DNA from: Durusdinium trenchii | Taxonomy: Eukaryota > Sar > Dinophyceae > Suessiales > Symbiodiniaceae | DNA length: 64,000 nt | Assembly: GCA_963970005.1 (NCBI GenBank) | Contig: CAXAMN010018890.1 | Coordinates: 607,572 to 671,571, forward strand | Reading direction: 5' to 3' | Part shown: positions 11,596 to 22,699 of the stretch, piece after piece | Numbering within the stretch: position 1 is the first letter of the stretch | How the letters are laid out: each line of letters opens with the position of its first letter | The notes under the pieces: generated by a model | Told to the model about the DNA's origin: nothing | Seen by the model: the letters and a program-made list of their open reading frames with translations, nothing else | Database searches by the model: none | Position numbers and translations under genes: made by a program

Positions 11596-11790
11596 ATCAA
11601 ACTTCCGGTCTCTTGGAAACCCACCAGCCTCGCTCGCTCGCTCGCCGGGTCCGAGCATCTTTCGGCGCTTCGGAAGCGCCACGGTTCCCTTCGGCGTGCC
11701 GCTTCTGGTGCCCCTGGCGGTCGGAAGAGCTCGGTGGGTCTCAGAGCCGGAGTTTGGTCCGGAACCAATGTGTCTGTGTCTGTGTCTGCT

Positions 11791-11943
11791 CGATGGCCTC
11801 CAACCTTAGGTCTTGGCCCCAACAGCCTCAACCCAACCCGTTGGCCTTTAACCTACTATTTCCTGGTATCTCAGGCCTTATAACTAACCTAGGCCGGCGT
11901 GTGGCACCGCTGTCAAGTCAGTACGCATATTCATAAGTGTGTC
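11791..11943. repeat. 150-bp dispersed repeat, copy 1
   Basis: Matches 13616-13782 at high identity with a small length difference. Both copies run from a GATGGCCTCCAACC block to CATAAGTGTGT. In this copy the sequence then continues into a chain of small hairpins. In the other copy it runs into a (TG)n microsatellite. Confidence 0.8.
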
Positions 11944-12115
11944 TCTCCCAGTGAGAGTCCGGGATGAGCCCGCAGAGTGCCTCCCGTGGACCCGTTGAAC
12001 GGGGGTTTGTCGCTGTTTCCCTTGCTTTGGAAACGTAAGTGCCCACAGCGGGCGAAGGTGGCCTAGGCCGAACGTACGATGATTTTTGTCTCATCTTTGG
12101 AATTCCAAGTTGGCT
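11943..12115. repeat. Chain of small perfect hairpins
   Basis: Consecutive short inverted repeats: CTCTC/GAGAG at 11943-11957, CGGG/CCCG at about 11960-11972, CCCGTT/AACGGG at about 11990-12002, GTTTCC/GGAAAC at about 12015-12034, GCCC/GGGC at about 12041-12053, the palindrome GGCCTAGGCC at about 12060-12069, and TTGGAATTCCAA near 12096-12107. A run of adjacent stems like this suggests a folded RNA or a structured mobile element. Function unknown. Confidence 0.5.
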
Positions 12116-12315
12116 CATGCCTTTACGTGACCGTAGCGGTCAGAGGTGGCAGCCCTCGGGCAAGCCGTACGTGGTCGCAGCAACCGAAGCTTGTTCAAGG
12201 TTTATTGGAATTTGTGGAGAACTTAGCCCCCTTCTCCCCCTGCCCTCCCCCTTTCTCTCTTTGCTTTCTGGGGTTTTCCTGAATGTAATACTCAGGATCT
12301 CCCCTTTCCTTCTTT

Positions 12316-12509
12316 GGTGTGTCCCTGGACGATTGTTCGTAGCTGGGAACACCTTCCTTTCTCTCCTCTCCCCTTCTCTCCCTCTCTCTTTCTTTCCTTC
12401 TCTTTTTCCTCTCTTCACCCTCTTCCTTGGGCGTCCCTGGATGCTTTCGTCATAGCTGGGAGCCCTTCCTTTTTGGTCCTTGGACGCTTGCCCCGTAGCT
12501 GGGAACACC
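12316..12509 (+). ncRNA. Three tandem hairpins separated by polypyrimidine
   Basis: Three related hairpins lie at 12316-12353, 12429-12465 and 12475-12509. They share TCCCTGGAYG (TCCTTGGACG in the third), a 6-7 nt loop, and CRTAGCTGGGA. The stems differ in paired fashion. The outer stem is GGTGT/ACACC in the first and GGGC/GCCC in the second. The inner stem is ACG/CGT in the first and third and ATG/CAT in the second. Long C/T-only tracts lie between and after them. Either strand could be transcribed; plus is assumed. I know of no matching RNA family. Confidence 0.45.
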
Positions 12510-12604
12510 TTTGCTTCCTTCTCTCCCTCCTTCTCTTTTCCTCCCCTCCTCCCCTTTCCTCGCCCGTGGCGTATTTACAAGCAAACTAGGCTTTTGCAAC
12601 AGGT

Positions 12605-12895
12605 TTCTCAGTGAGGTTTGGACTGTCATCGGTTTGCCCCCTTTCATTTGGTTCCCCTTTCATCCGCCCCCACAGACTTTTTTCCTTCTTTCCTTTCATG
12701 TCCTTCTGTCTTCATGTCTCTTCATCCTCATCCTTTCTTTCTCTTGCGCGCACTATCGTCCGGACCTTAGTTTGTACACATACACGCACGCGTACTCTAC
12801 TTACAGCGAGGTTCAGGTGGCCCAGGTTCGTTACAATGAGGTTTGGCTCATCGGTTGTCCCTCTTCACTTGGTTCCTTTTCATCGGCAACCACAC
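12605..12895. repeat. Diverged tandem duplication in pyrimidine-rich DNA
   Basis: A block at about 12611-12668 (GAGGTTTGG, CATCGGTT, TTTGGTTCC, TTTCATC) recurs at about 12837-12890 with changes. The area is C/T-rich with CA/TG runs and has no convincing exon. Confidence 0.5.
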
Positions 12896-13009
12896 ACACC
12901 TCTGTCTGTCTTGTCCTTTTCATTTTCATCTGTTTCTTTTGCGTGCACATGTGCCTACCTCCTTTCCGGGCAGGATGGAGGTCACACATGCCTCCCTTCG
13001 GGGAGGCGT

Positions 13010-13245
13010 GTGTGTGTGTGTAACCCTTGGAATCAAAGGGAACCTTAAGGTTTGGAACGGGCTGGAGTGTGCTTCAGATGTCTCCAGCCAACAAAGACGC
13101 ATCTGTCGCACAGTGATATAGTTCTGGGACGCCAGAACTATGTACCTGTTCCACTATTTAGGAAAACAGGAGGAAATGGTACTCGACACACTTGTGTGTC
13201 GGTGCCTTTCCTTCTGTTTTCCTCTAAGGCTACTCTTCAGGTTTA
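13010..13245 (-). repeat. Structured (CA)n-tailed element related to module B
   Basis: Read on the minus strand it ends in (CA)n (plus-strand (TG)n at 13008-13021), as in the 1-3 kb family. It shares the capped hairpin with module B: inner CGACACAC/GTGTGTCG and GGTAC/GTGCC within 13160-13223, but with a different, perfect 10-bp outer stem AGGAAAACAG/CTGTTTTCCT. Other stems are GGCTGGAG/CTCCAGCC (13060-13089), ATAGTTCTGG/CCAGAACTAT (13118-13141, loop GACG), and a possible pseudoknot pairing CAGATG (13075-13080) with CATCTG (13100-13105). Confidence 0.6.
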
Positions 13246-13299
13246 CAGGTAGGCCTCCAAACTTTGTAAGGGGTTCTTTAACTTGAACCTTGGCCTCTA

Positions 13300-13615
13300 C
13301 CCACTAGATTGACCCCCAACTCGCTGTTTTGCTGTCTTGTGCTTCTTGTACTTTGTGCTTCTTGTAACCTTGTAGCACTGGCCTCCAACTTGGCACCCTG
13401 GCCTCTACCCACTAGCAAGGACCTCCAACTTTGGCTGTCTTGTGGTTTTTCTTGTGCTTTGTAACCTGGTAGCGCTGGCCCCCAACTTGGTACCCTGGCC
13501 TCCAACCTACTAGCGATGACCTCCAACTTTGCTTTCGCTGTCACTGTGTATCTATGGTCCACCGCCTACTAGCGATGGCCTCCAACCTTAGGTCTTGNNN
13601 NNNNNNNCCTACTAG
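13300..13615. repeat. Minisatellite with CTACTAGCGATGGCCTCCAAC-like units
   Basis: Irregular repeats of CTGGCCTCYAACC and CYACTAGC(G/A)A. A ten-N gap lies at 13598-13607, and the sequence on both sides is the same repeat unit, so the true number of units is unknown. Confidence 0.7.
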
Positions 13616-13812
13616 CGATGGCCTCCAACCTTAGGTCTTGGCCCCAACAGCCTCACGTTGACCTCAAACCCAAACCGTTGGCCTTTAACCTACTATTTCC
13701 TGGTATCTCAGGCCTTATAACTAACCTAGGCCGGCGTGTGGCACCGCTGTCAAGTCAGTACGCATATCCATAAGTGTGTGTGTGTGTGTGTCTGTGTCTG
13801 TGTCTGTGTGTC
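13616..13812. repeat. 150-bp dispersed repeat, copy 2, ending in (TG)n
   Basis: Second copy of the repeat at 11791-11943 (13616-13782), running into a (TG)n and TCTGTG microsatellite at 13777-13812. Confidence 0.8.
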
Positions 13813-16800
13813 TATGTAGAAAAAAGGATAATAATAAAAATGTTCCACCCAGGTGTAAATTGAACTCTCTCTCCTCGATGTGTCTTGTCCAGCTTTTAGA
13901 CTCGGTCCCCATGGTAGATAAGTTCAGTTTAGTGACAGTGCACCAACCTCTTCCATGTGGGCAGGCCAATCAATCTCTGTTCAACAATGAGAATCAAAGC
14001 CTGAGGCTTGAGGGCACTTGAAGGTCAGAATCCTGCAACACCTCTTGGGCAAATCCCTTTGATATTCTCGATTCTCCACTCCTTTTTAATGCTGGGTGGG
14101 CCACACATCCTCAATGAGAGGATTGGCGACCTCCTTGGATTTGCTTCCGAGTACCCGGAGAACCGGAGGAGAACCGGAGGAGAACCGGAGGAGAACCATG
14201 CAACTCTACTTTTTGGTTGGCCCACTGCCAGTCATGGCCGTGCGAACAGCTCCTGTCCATGTCCCGCCTCAGCGGTCGCCGCGGGAGGCACCGCTGCGAC
14301 CGCCGCTGCGGCCGCCCTCGCCGGTCTTCTCGACGCTCTGGAGGACCTGCCGACGTGAAGTGTCAGGATCTGGAGATCGAATCTGGGAATCTGGGGAGCT
14401 GGGGGGCAGATTCCCTTCATTCCAAAGCATTCTGGTAAAAGGAATATAACATAAAATATGCATACTTCTGGAGGGGCGAACAAGGACCTGACTGATTGAA
14501 AAGGAAGAATGAACCTCCTTAGCTAGAAAATGTGATCATTCGACCAGCTAGGAAAACCATTTGCCACAGGGATGCTTCACCACTTCTCCAATACCTTCAT
14601 GCTTCAAGTCCTTCTTCAAGTCTGCTCAGGGTTCTCAGCACACACCGGGTCGCCGATGCCATCGCCTTGTCAACTCCACTCTCAATGCGCTGGATGTTCT
14701 CACCTTCACAGGAGAGCGGGTGTGCGGCTGCGGCGGGTGAGGGTCGGCTCATCTCGAGGCCTTGAGACCGGGTGAGGCCGATGGTCCTGAGTCGAGCTTC
14801 AGACTGGCACCAGCTCACCAGAGCCCAGTCTGAAACCCCCTGCAACCCCCTCACTTGCCCTCACTTCCCGGGAATCGGGATGGGCGGACTGGCACCAGCT
14901 CACCAGAGCCTTCTTGGGGGACTGAAACCCCTGCCCGCTTCGGCGCCGGAGATCCGAGACGGATCCCGGACGAACATCCCGACGTCGGTGGCGGGAGAAA
15001 GCACCGGGTCGGTGGCGGGACGGGAAGAACGAGGACAGCGTGGCTTTCCAGGAGACGCACGACTGTAATGCATGGTTCTTGGTCTGAAGGGATTGCCAAA
15101 CGAAAGCTGCGTTCAATCCTTCTAGACCTGGTCCCCCTTCCAGTCTTATCATTCTTTCATCTTGAGAAGTGGCGGGGGTCGCCCGTAGGCCGCTTTCGGC
15201 TTGTTTGATCCCACGATCCCACCACCGCCACACCTCTTTGAAATCACTCACAGCTGCACCGCAACCCCCCCCCCTTCGCACCGGCTCCGACCGCACCGCT
15301 GACCACTTCCCTTCGCTCGCCGAGGCGCTGAACTTGTCAGAGAACTCGGACAACTTCACGGTGACCACCTCCGAGACTTGTCCCACCTGCGCCTCCTGGG
15401 CCGCAGGTTTCAGCCGAAAGCGCCGAGACGCCAGACCGGCGGATGAAGGCAGAAAGCCGAAGCTTTCGCGTGAGACGCCCGGGGTGAAAGAGTTGTGGTG
15501 ACCTATTGGTAGGTCATGTTCCCTTCATTTTCGATTATGAGGCGCCAGTTGGGACATCTCGGATTAGGTTTATGGTATTAACATGTATTAACTTAGTATT
15601 AACCCATGGCTGCGGAGGGATTTGGGCCCCTTGAAAGAGAAACCCGGACGTACACCAAGATAGTTTGCAGGTCATGAAGGATCTTGGTGATGTTCCTTGG
15701 CATGGTCAATTTTGATTCAACCCCCTGTATCATAGGAGATATCAAATAGCCTGCCTGCCCTCCAAGCAACCCTTCCAAAGCGATTTCGGGCTCTGTTTCA
15801 AGTGCTATGTGGCTACGACTGGGACTTTCACGGGCGCAACTCGAACGTCCCAGAAAAGCGATCCGGCCGATGAGTGGGGTGATCCTGCGAGCGATCCGTC
15901 ACTTCTTCCTACCGAAGCCGATCTCTCGCAGGTTGTCTGCCGATCTTCGCGAAGTCCCTCTTGCCGCGGCGACTCACAGGGACGGCATTTTCCCCGGAGC
16001 CTTGAAGGTTGAGAGTTCTCCACGTACTGTCTCGCCCACCTGCGCGAGACCGGCGACACATGGAGAAGAGGTGAAAAAGGTGACGGAGCGACCGTGGGGG
16101 GGAGGACGTGGTAGGCGCCGAACAGGCTCAAATGGTTGTTCCAATATCAATTGAGATCCTTTTACATCACAAGTGGCTGTTTGGGGAAACATTCATTTGT
16201 TTCTGGTGGTTTGTGTTTCCAGATTTCCAGGTAAGCTAAAAAGTTCTTCCACGATCAAGAGACCTCAAATCAAAGACCTTCCATGGATCCGAAAGATCAT
16301 TCTGAATCAACGATCTGCTGCTTTTAGACCCATCAAAAGAATCCAAGCCAACCCCACGGAACCCATGGTCGACCGGACTTCTCTCGCCTGCACCATGCTC
16401 TCTTGGGCGGTGTCACGTTGCTGCTGCGACAAAGCCAAGGCCACTGCACCCAGCTCCCGTCGGATCAAGTCCTGCAAGGGACGCGTTGACCCGCTGGAAC
16501 AGGCTGACGGAAGCTGGAACAGCTGAAGGGGAGTGACCAGTGTAATGACTATACCAATGGCACTAGGGAAAATGCATCGTAAAATAGAAGGTCACAAGGT
16601 CTATGACGAGGTTTTATGCTGCGCCATTTTTTTGCGGGGTGAATCCTCAAAGCAATGACAATGATCAGATCGGGGCTGCAGCCACGAGGAGAGCAACCAA
16701 CGACCCCATGTCGGTTTCGGGGAGCAAAGAAAACCAATGCATGGGTGAAACGCGGAGATGCCTTCGTTCTTTCCCCATCTTATTACTTCATGGGTCTGTC

Positions 16801-19084
16801 TGCCAAGTCTCCCTATCAGGAGGCACACCTGATAGGAACTAACCTGGGTCCAACAATTCAAGCAACCCTGAAACTTCTGCTGAATTCGTCGTGTCTCTGC
16901 TCCTCGACCGACCGCGCTCAGCACCCATGGTCGAAAAGGACAACACCGTCACGCCTCTCCAATAGGCCCGCTCGAACCACGCAAAAAAATACGTATGCAG
17001 GGCTTCCCCACTTCAAACCTCACCACTGCACCTCCTTACACCCCACTCACACCCCACTCACACCTCCATCTCGGCAGATCCGCCTCCTGAGCGAGGACGC
17101 CGAGCCGGGGGAATGGGCAAAGGTCGAGAAAAGGGGGATCCAACCACCAAAAGCGGATTTCTTCACCGAGTTCTTGGCACTTTCAGGCTCCAGACTCGAA
17201 GAGGTTTTGCCACTGAGGCGTGAAAAACGGACGGTGACTGCGTAACTGGAATGTTCATAGCTATGGTTGAGAGGATATTGAGATCCTTGAAATCCAGTTC
17301 TATGAACATGAAACTGGAATGTTCTATTCCAGTTCTATTCCAGATCGTTTGTTCGAGCTTTGCTCTATGAAACTTTTGTCTGGAAGGCTCCCATCCGATG
17401 AGATGATCAAGTTTGGAGCGTAACACTGAGGGGCGACTAATGGCAAGTCTTGACGAAGCTGTTCTTCATGCTCAATGAGGTGGCCTACTAGCCTAGTAGG
17501 TTGAAACCTCTATGTTAATGTTTCCTACTGGCCTAGTAGAGCCGACTAGGGTTTAGGGTGCAGGGTCAATGGACTGTAGGTCGGACATGCTGCCACTCAT
17601 ATGCAACTCTGTGATGTTCTTGGGTGTGAGTGTGGATTTATATATGTTTATACATATTAGACACATAATCTATATATATACATACAACATAGATAGTCAG
17701 AACCCCCTCAGCCATTCCATCATTCTCCCGACACGTTTGGCCTTGTGCTCCAGTGGCTGTAGCCAGTTCCAAACGTTGGGCACTGTCCTGATAAGCTCTG
17801 CTCGAGAGCACATGTCATGACTTGCTTTGGTGAATACTTTAGACTTTTGTTCTTTTGTAGAGAAAAAAAACTCTTACCAAGTTCCCTTTTGCTCAACTCG
17901 TTTGTTCACCTCCACGTGATGCGTTGGAAGTTTAAAAAAGGATCAACTCACTAGAAGAGACCGATCTGAGCAGCACGAAAGCGTTGCAGCGCGAAGAAAA
18001 ATAAGGGAGAAAAAAAAAACGTCCCAGTAAGTGCCCTGGCGCAGTTTCCGTGGCCACGACTTGGACACACTGACTTTTGGGCGCGCACTGTGCGACGGCA
18101 CTTGCGACAACAATCATAAGGAAACGAAAGCCCTGCATGAATGCAGTGATCGATATGTGTGTCGTCGAGCAGCGAACGTGACCTAGTGAAGGCTTCTTCC
18201 ATTGTCTTCTGGCATTCTGGTGCCTGCTGCCTCTTGGAGCACTTCTCGATGGATTTCTGAGTTCGACGGGCTTGGTAGTCAAGTAGTAGGGGTTTGGTAG
18301 CCATATATCTGTCTTCCGTCTACACCTGGGGGGGCGCCAGGCAAACTCCACGGATGGATGACGCACGCTGAGTTTCCACTGTGGATCCTCACTGAGAACC
18401 TGAACTGCTTGAAGCCACAGACTACTTGAAGCCAAGTCCTCCTCTTCCCCACCATCAAGATCATACGGAAGCAAAACGTCGCAACGAAAGTCCTCCTCGC
18501 CTTTTCGGTGAGGTGGTCCTAGTACATGTTTATGCCTTTTCGTGCCGTGTGCTCCAACTCCCAGCGCAGGCGTCCGGTCGTCCGTCGTCCAGCACCAGTC
18601 CTCCAAGCGCTCCACCATCGCAGTCACCGCCGACTGGGGCGAGGGTCGGTGGTGGCGGGTGCCGCCAACGGGTCAGATGCTTTTCGTGATCAGCAGGAGA
18701 CCTACTTGCCCACTGAGGTTCATTATATATATATATAGCGATATAGATACCCTCTCCCACGCTATTCTTACAAGATGGGCCTCAAAAAGGATGTCGGGAA
18801 CCAAATGCACTTTCTGGGTCATAAGTCTGGGTGTAGGTGACAATCCAGTGAACCAATTACACGGTTTGGGGGTCAGTCTGGGGCAAGACACATGGTCCAT
18901 CTCCACGTAAAATCCATGCAGTCTGGGGACCTGGGATCAGAAAGCCGAGACAGTCCCAGGGTTTGTGGAAGAGCAAGCAGACCCAATCTTCTTAGTGTTT
19001 TTTTGCACGTTTCCTCTGCACATCCAAGGGATGATCTACATGGGCCTCATGCAGAGCTCCACAGGGATGATCTACATGCCACAC
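13813..19084. other. Unassigned stretch
   Basis: No recognisable gene. Contents seen: a 12-bp minisatellite (GGAGAACCGGAG units, about 14156-14196); imperfect palindromes around CCTACTAGCCTAGTAGG at about 17483-17499 and a relative near 17524; nested inverted repeats ACTGGAAT/ATTCCAGT near 17310-17330; (TA)n tracts near 17640-17690 and 18722-18740. Long overlapping frames near 14799-15501 and 16655-17245 show no clear family. Confidence 0.35.
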
Positions 19085-19247
19085 GGCCCCACAGGGGGCC
19101 CCAGTGGGCCCACGGCGCGGATCCGCGAGAAGAAGCTCCGGGCCTTGAGGTTGGTTCCCTTGCCTTCGTCTTCATCGCCACCCAGGAGTGCTTCCTGCAA
19201 AACCGCACCGAAGCGAATTTCCGTGGCCCTGATGCTGGTCTCGAGGA
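19085..19247 (-). CDS. Candidate internal exon, unknown protein
   Basis: 163-bp minus-strand exon between an AG acceptor at 19248-19249 and a GTGTGG donor. The peptide runs ETSIRATEIRFGAVLQEA, then an acidic loop (GGDEDEGKGTN) and a basic segment (KARSFFSRIRAV). Composition is protein-like and the frame is open throughout, but no domain is recognised and the donor is not ideal. A different donor a few codons upstream is possible. Confidence 0.4.
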
Positions 19248-19377
19248 CTCCACACACACCAACAGGCACGATGTAGCGTCCAAGATTGAAAGAACAGCTA
19301 TGAATGAGATGAAAACTGGGTGTTTACGGTCACTGGAGCCAAGCAACTACAATCTATAGTCTGTAGCTGTTCTTGGG

Positions 19378-19680
19378 TTGTTGGTGGTCGGAAAAGCTAA
19401 AATACCCGGTGTAGCATGGAAAACCTCTGCAATCACTGAGCACTACTGGCACACCAGTCCAAGACCCTACGGCCGCGGTCTCCTGCATCTTGCCCATTTG
19501 CTTGACGATGACCTGGCATGCGGATGGGACGAGAACCTGTTGCTACCAATGGCACAAGATAAAAAAGTGTTGCCGTTGCTCACGACCAGTCAGTTTCGAC
19601 ATTTGATGATGAACATGCCACGGTTCAGTTTTGACAACCGGCTAAGGTTTCCCTGCAACAACAATATTCTTCTAAACTAG
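19378..19680 (+). CDS. Candidate 3'-terminal exon, unknown protein
   Basis: Plus-strand frame open for 100 codons to a TAG at 19678. The peptide includes YGRGLLHLAHLLDDDLACGW and QDKKVLPLLTTSQFRHLMMN. It has an even mix of hydrophobic and charged residues that looks coding. The reverse frame is broken by stops. I do not recognise it. The upstream boundary is not defined. Confidence 0.3.
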   Translation: MLVVGKAKIPGVAWKTSAITEHYWHTSPRPYGRGLLHLAHLLDDDLACGWDENLLLPMAQDKKVLPLLTTSQFRHLMMNMPRFSFDNRLRFPCNNNILLN

Positions 19681-21539
19681 GGTGGGGAGAGGGGGTGGAA
19701 ACAAACTGGTGAGACGCTGGCACCTGCCATCCTTCAAGGCTCCTGGCCGATGCATTAGCAAGGCTGCCATGTCCAGTCAATAGGTGGGATGATCACCCTT
19801 TCCCCCCCACTCAGAACCCACCAGAATCAGAACTTTAAAACCCTGGTTTGTTTAGGTCTCACATAGATAGAAAGGATCTCTTAAGAATCCTCAGACACTC
19901 AAACACTCTTGAAAACAAAATGATGTCTATAGATATATATATATATATTACATATATTACTGTTATCCTTTGAATGTCTTGATTTAGGGGTCATGGCCGT
20001 GGAAGAGACGTTGATGGTGCTTCCATGGGCGCTAATAGTGCCATCCTCCCGAAACCGTGGCCATGTCTCCCATCTCGCAACGCGCCGGTCCCGGTCGCGG
20101 TCCCGGTGCGGCTCTCGTGTCCCGCCACCCGCCTCACGCAGTTGCATCTCCATGTTGGTGGCAGAGTCACGCATGATCTCCTGGTGGTCGTCGGGGGAGG
20201 TCTCAAGAAAGACCGCCAGGCGAACCGTCGGGTTGGGTCGAATGCAGGCGAAGTTACGAACTGGATTGGACCGAGCATGGTGGGTTGGCTCGTTACATCT
20301 CCATGGAATCAAAACGGAAAAAAACACCGGCTGAGCCAACCTCAACCAATTCCTCTGGAGGAGAGGAGAGCTCACGAGTCTGAGTCATCACAAGTTCAGC
20401 GCATCTAGTGCTGTCAAACCACACAAAACTCTCAATTCGGGCCGATTCGGTGCATGGTCCCCGCTGGCCAGTTCCCTTTCGTCCCGCTGCTTGGACCACC
20501 TTATTGAAGGTGTGGGGGTGGGTGTAGGACGCAAAAAGCTCTGGGAACAAAAACACCTCCGCGGTGTACCTTTGTCAAGACTCTTTTCCTCTAGCTGCAC
20601 CAGTGGCTTTCAAGGACCATGTAGGGGGTCCATCAACAAAGAACACCAACCCCCCCCCACATCGCCACTGGGACCAAAAGCCGACACCGACCAGTACCGT
20701 CCAGGAGCAGTCCGGCAAAGACCAGGAAAACCGTCAAAAGTCTGAAGAAAACAGATTCATGGTATCAATCTGGTATTTTTTTGAGGTGTGGTAAGGTGTA
20801 GGTCCACCATCAACGCCCACTGCTCAAGTCACCACCGCAAACGCCCACCAGTCCCCAACCCCAACCCCTCCCAGCCCTGATCCCGCTCCGAGCGGGTGAA
20901 GGATTGCAGGGACTCGGCACTGGTGTGCATGGTCTCTTGGGCGTTAGTCAACATGTCCATGATCATCCTCAGCACTGTTGATCCGGGTGGATTGGGAAAA
21001 CCTCAGGGAAAACCTCCGTGGTGCGGAACACCTTGGTGTTCCATGGTTTTTCTCTCGATGTTTCACCTCAATTCTTTGGGGCATCTCCTCCTATGGTTGG
21101 TCGGGCCGAGTATCTTCAGAAACCTCTGCAAAACAGGGAGAATTTTCGGGACCCATGTTAGTTTATTGGGAGGATATGAATCAAAATGAGGCACGCAAGC
21201 AGTGTTGAAACACCTCTTCTTTCCAGGGGGTTGACTTGCTCATTATTATTACATATTACATGTTATATTACATAGTGGTAGAGGGAAACGAAAACACTTA
21301 CTACATTGATGTTTAGTTGCCTCTATCTCAATCTCTCGTTCCGCTGACCGATCTTCGAACCTCTCGACTTGCTACCCATCCGAAACCGGCCCAGGAGCAT
21401 GTTCTGGCGGCGGACGTCAGCCATGCGCTCCTGCCAGTGCCAGCTACCCACTCCCAGAGGTCTGAGAGGTGGATGCCAGGCAGTTCCCTGCCGCTTCCTT
21501 TTGCTACCAACCAAAACGGACTGCGGACGGTGCCATTTG
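19681..21539. other. Unassigned stretch
   Basis: A (TA)n tract lies at about 19930-19960. A minus-strand frame (19899-20375) contains a possible 46-bp exon ending at a GTGAGG donor near 20150. AT-rich sequence lies at about 21242-21280. No family recognised. Confidence 0.35.
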
Positions 21540-21709
21540 GCAGAATCATTCAACCCGGCTTTCCTGACCCTTTTTTCGGGGACCGGGGTCGCCCAGACAT
21601 CGCCCGACCTCCGCCGCCCCGGACCTCCGCCCGCACCGTTCGACCCGTTTCGACCCGCGGCCTCTTGCACAGCGGAAGACTTCTCAGTGGCGTCGACCAT
21701 GGCATTGCC
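21540..21709 (-). CDS. Candidate internal exon with strong acceptor
   Basis: The acceptor on the minus strand is strong: a run of eight T then GTCAG immediately above 21709. The frame then stays open to 21323. The first part reads GNAMVDATEKSSAVQEA, followed by a Gly/Arg-rich segment and WATPVPEKRVRKAG. The 3' end is ambiguous because several weak donors exist and the frame runs on. The end given here is only the part I consider most protein-like. Unknown function. Confidence 0.4.
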
Positions 21710-22567
21710 CTGACAAAAAAAATGCGGAGCTTCCGAAGAAAACATGTTCATAAGTCACGTCAAAAGGATTCCGAGAAATGTCACTGAGAAATCCGACAGC
21801 TCAGAAAAAAAAATCCGACTGGAGAGTGATCATTCTCTCCCCGATTTCCAGATCATGTCCAGTGTCAACTGGCCGGTTTGCAGGTCTTATATAGAGGCTT
21901 TTGAATGGGCTGGCGTGGAGCGTTAAATGCACATGCTGGCACAAAACCATACGTTCGTGGCCTCCCCGATGTGTTTTGGAGTACCATGGTGGTGCTCTTG
22001 CTCTTGTAGTCCGCCCAAGTACCACAGAAGAGGGTGACTCACGCTCCTCACTCCTCACCCTCCGAATTCACCGTTAACATCGCAACCCAAGCCATGAACT
22101 CTTGATTGAAACCATGTGGCATCGCATCAAACCCACCCACCGAAACCGTCCTCCACCCACCGTCATCCAATAAACGTACCGGCATCACAACAAACCAACC
22201 TTGCCCATCACACCACCCCCACGCACTGCACCCATGTCGAATTGGCCCAATGTCTGCCTGCTCTGCCAGCTTGGCCAGGTCGCCGCGGAGATTCACCAAC
22301 AAGTGCTGTGTGCCTCAACACACATCGCCGCTGGGGCGCTGAAGTGGTCGCACATAAGAAGTCTGGGCACTTGGAAGAACATGAGAATCCTGGTATCTGC
22401 TCATAAACAAGCAACTTTGACAAGTTGGGTGGAGCCACCGTCTAGGAAATTGTATCTGCAGATGGGGCCCCTCAAATTACAGCAAAATAACACTCCCTCA
22501 TGAGGTGTTCTTCCAATTGGGGGAGCCGCGCAACGAAAGAGAATATCAAAACGCAGGCCATATTCAC

Positions 22568-22687
22568 GGCGAGAGGCTGTCAGTTTGTGCCTTGCACACA
22601 GAGTCACTGGTCTCGGTCATCTTGCGGTCCATGGTGCTCTGCAAGGCGCGAAGCGCAGTCGACGGCCGCGTTCCGAAGGCGGCACAG
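22568..22687 (-). CDS. Candidate internal exon, unknown protein
   Basis: 120-bp minus-strand exon between an AAG acceptor at 22688-22690 and a GTGAAT donor at 22562-22567. The peptide reads RPSTALRALQSTMDRKMTET followed by SDSVCKAQTDS, Ser/Thr-rich and helical. No family recognised. Confidence 0.35.
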
Positions 22688-22699
22688 CTTCACCCGTTG

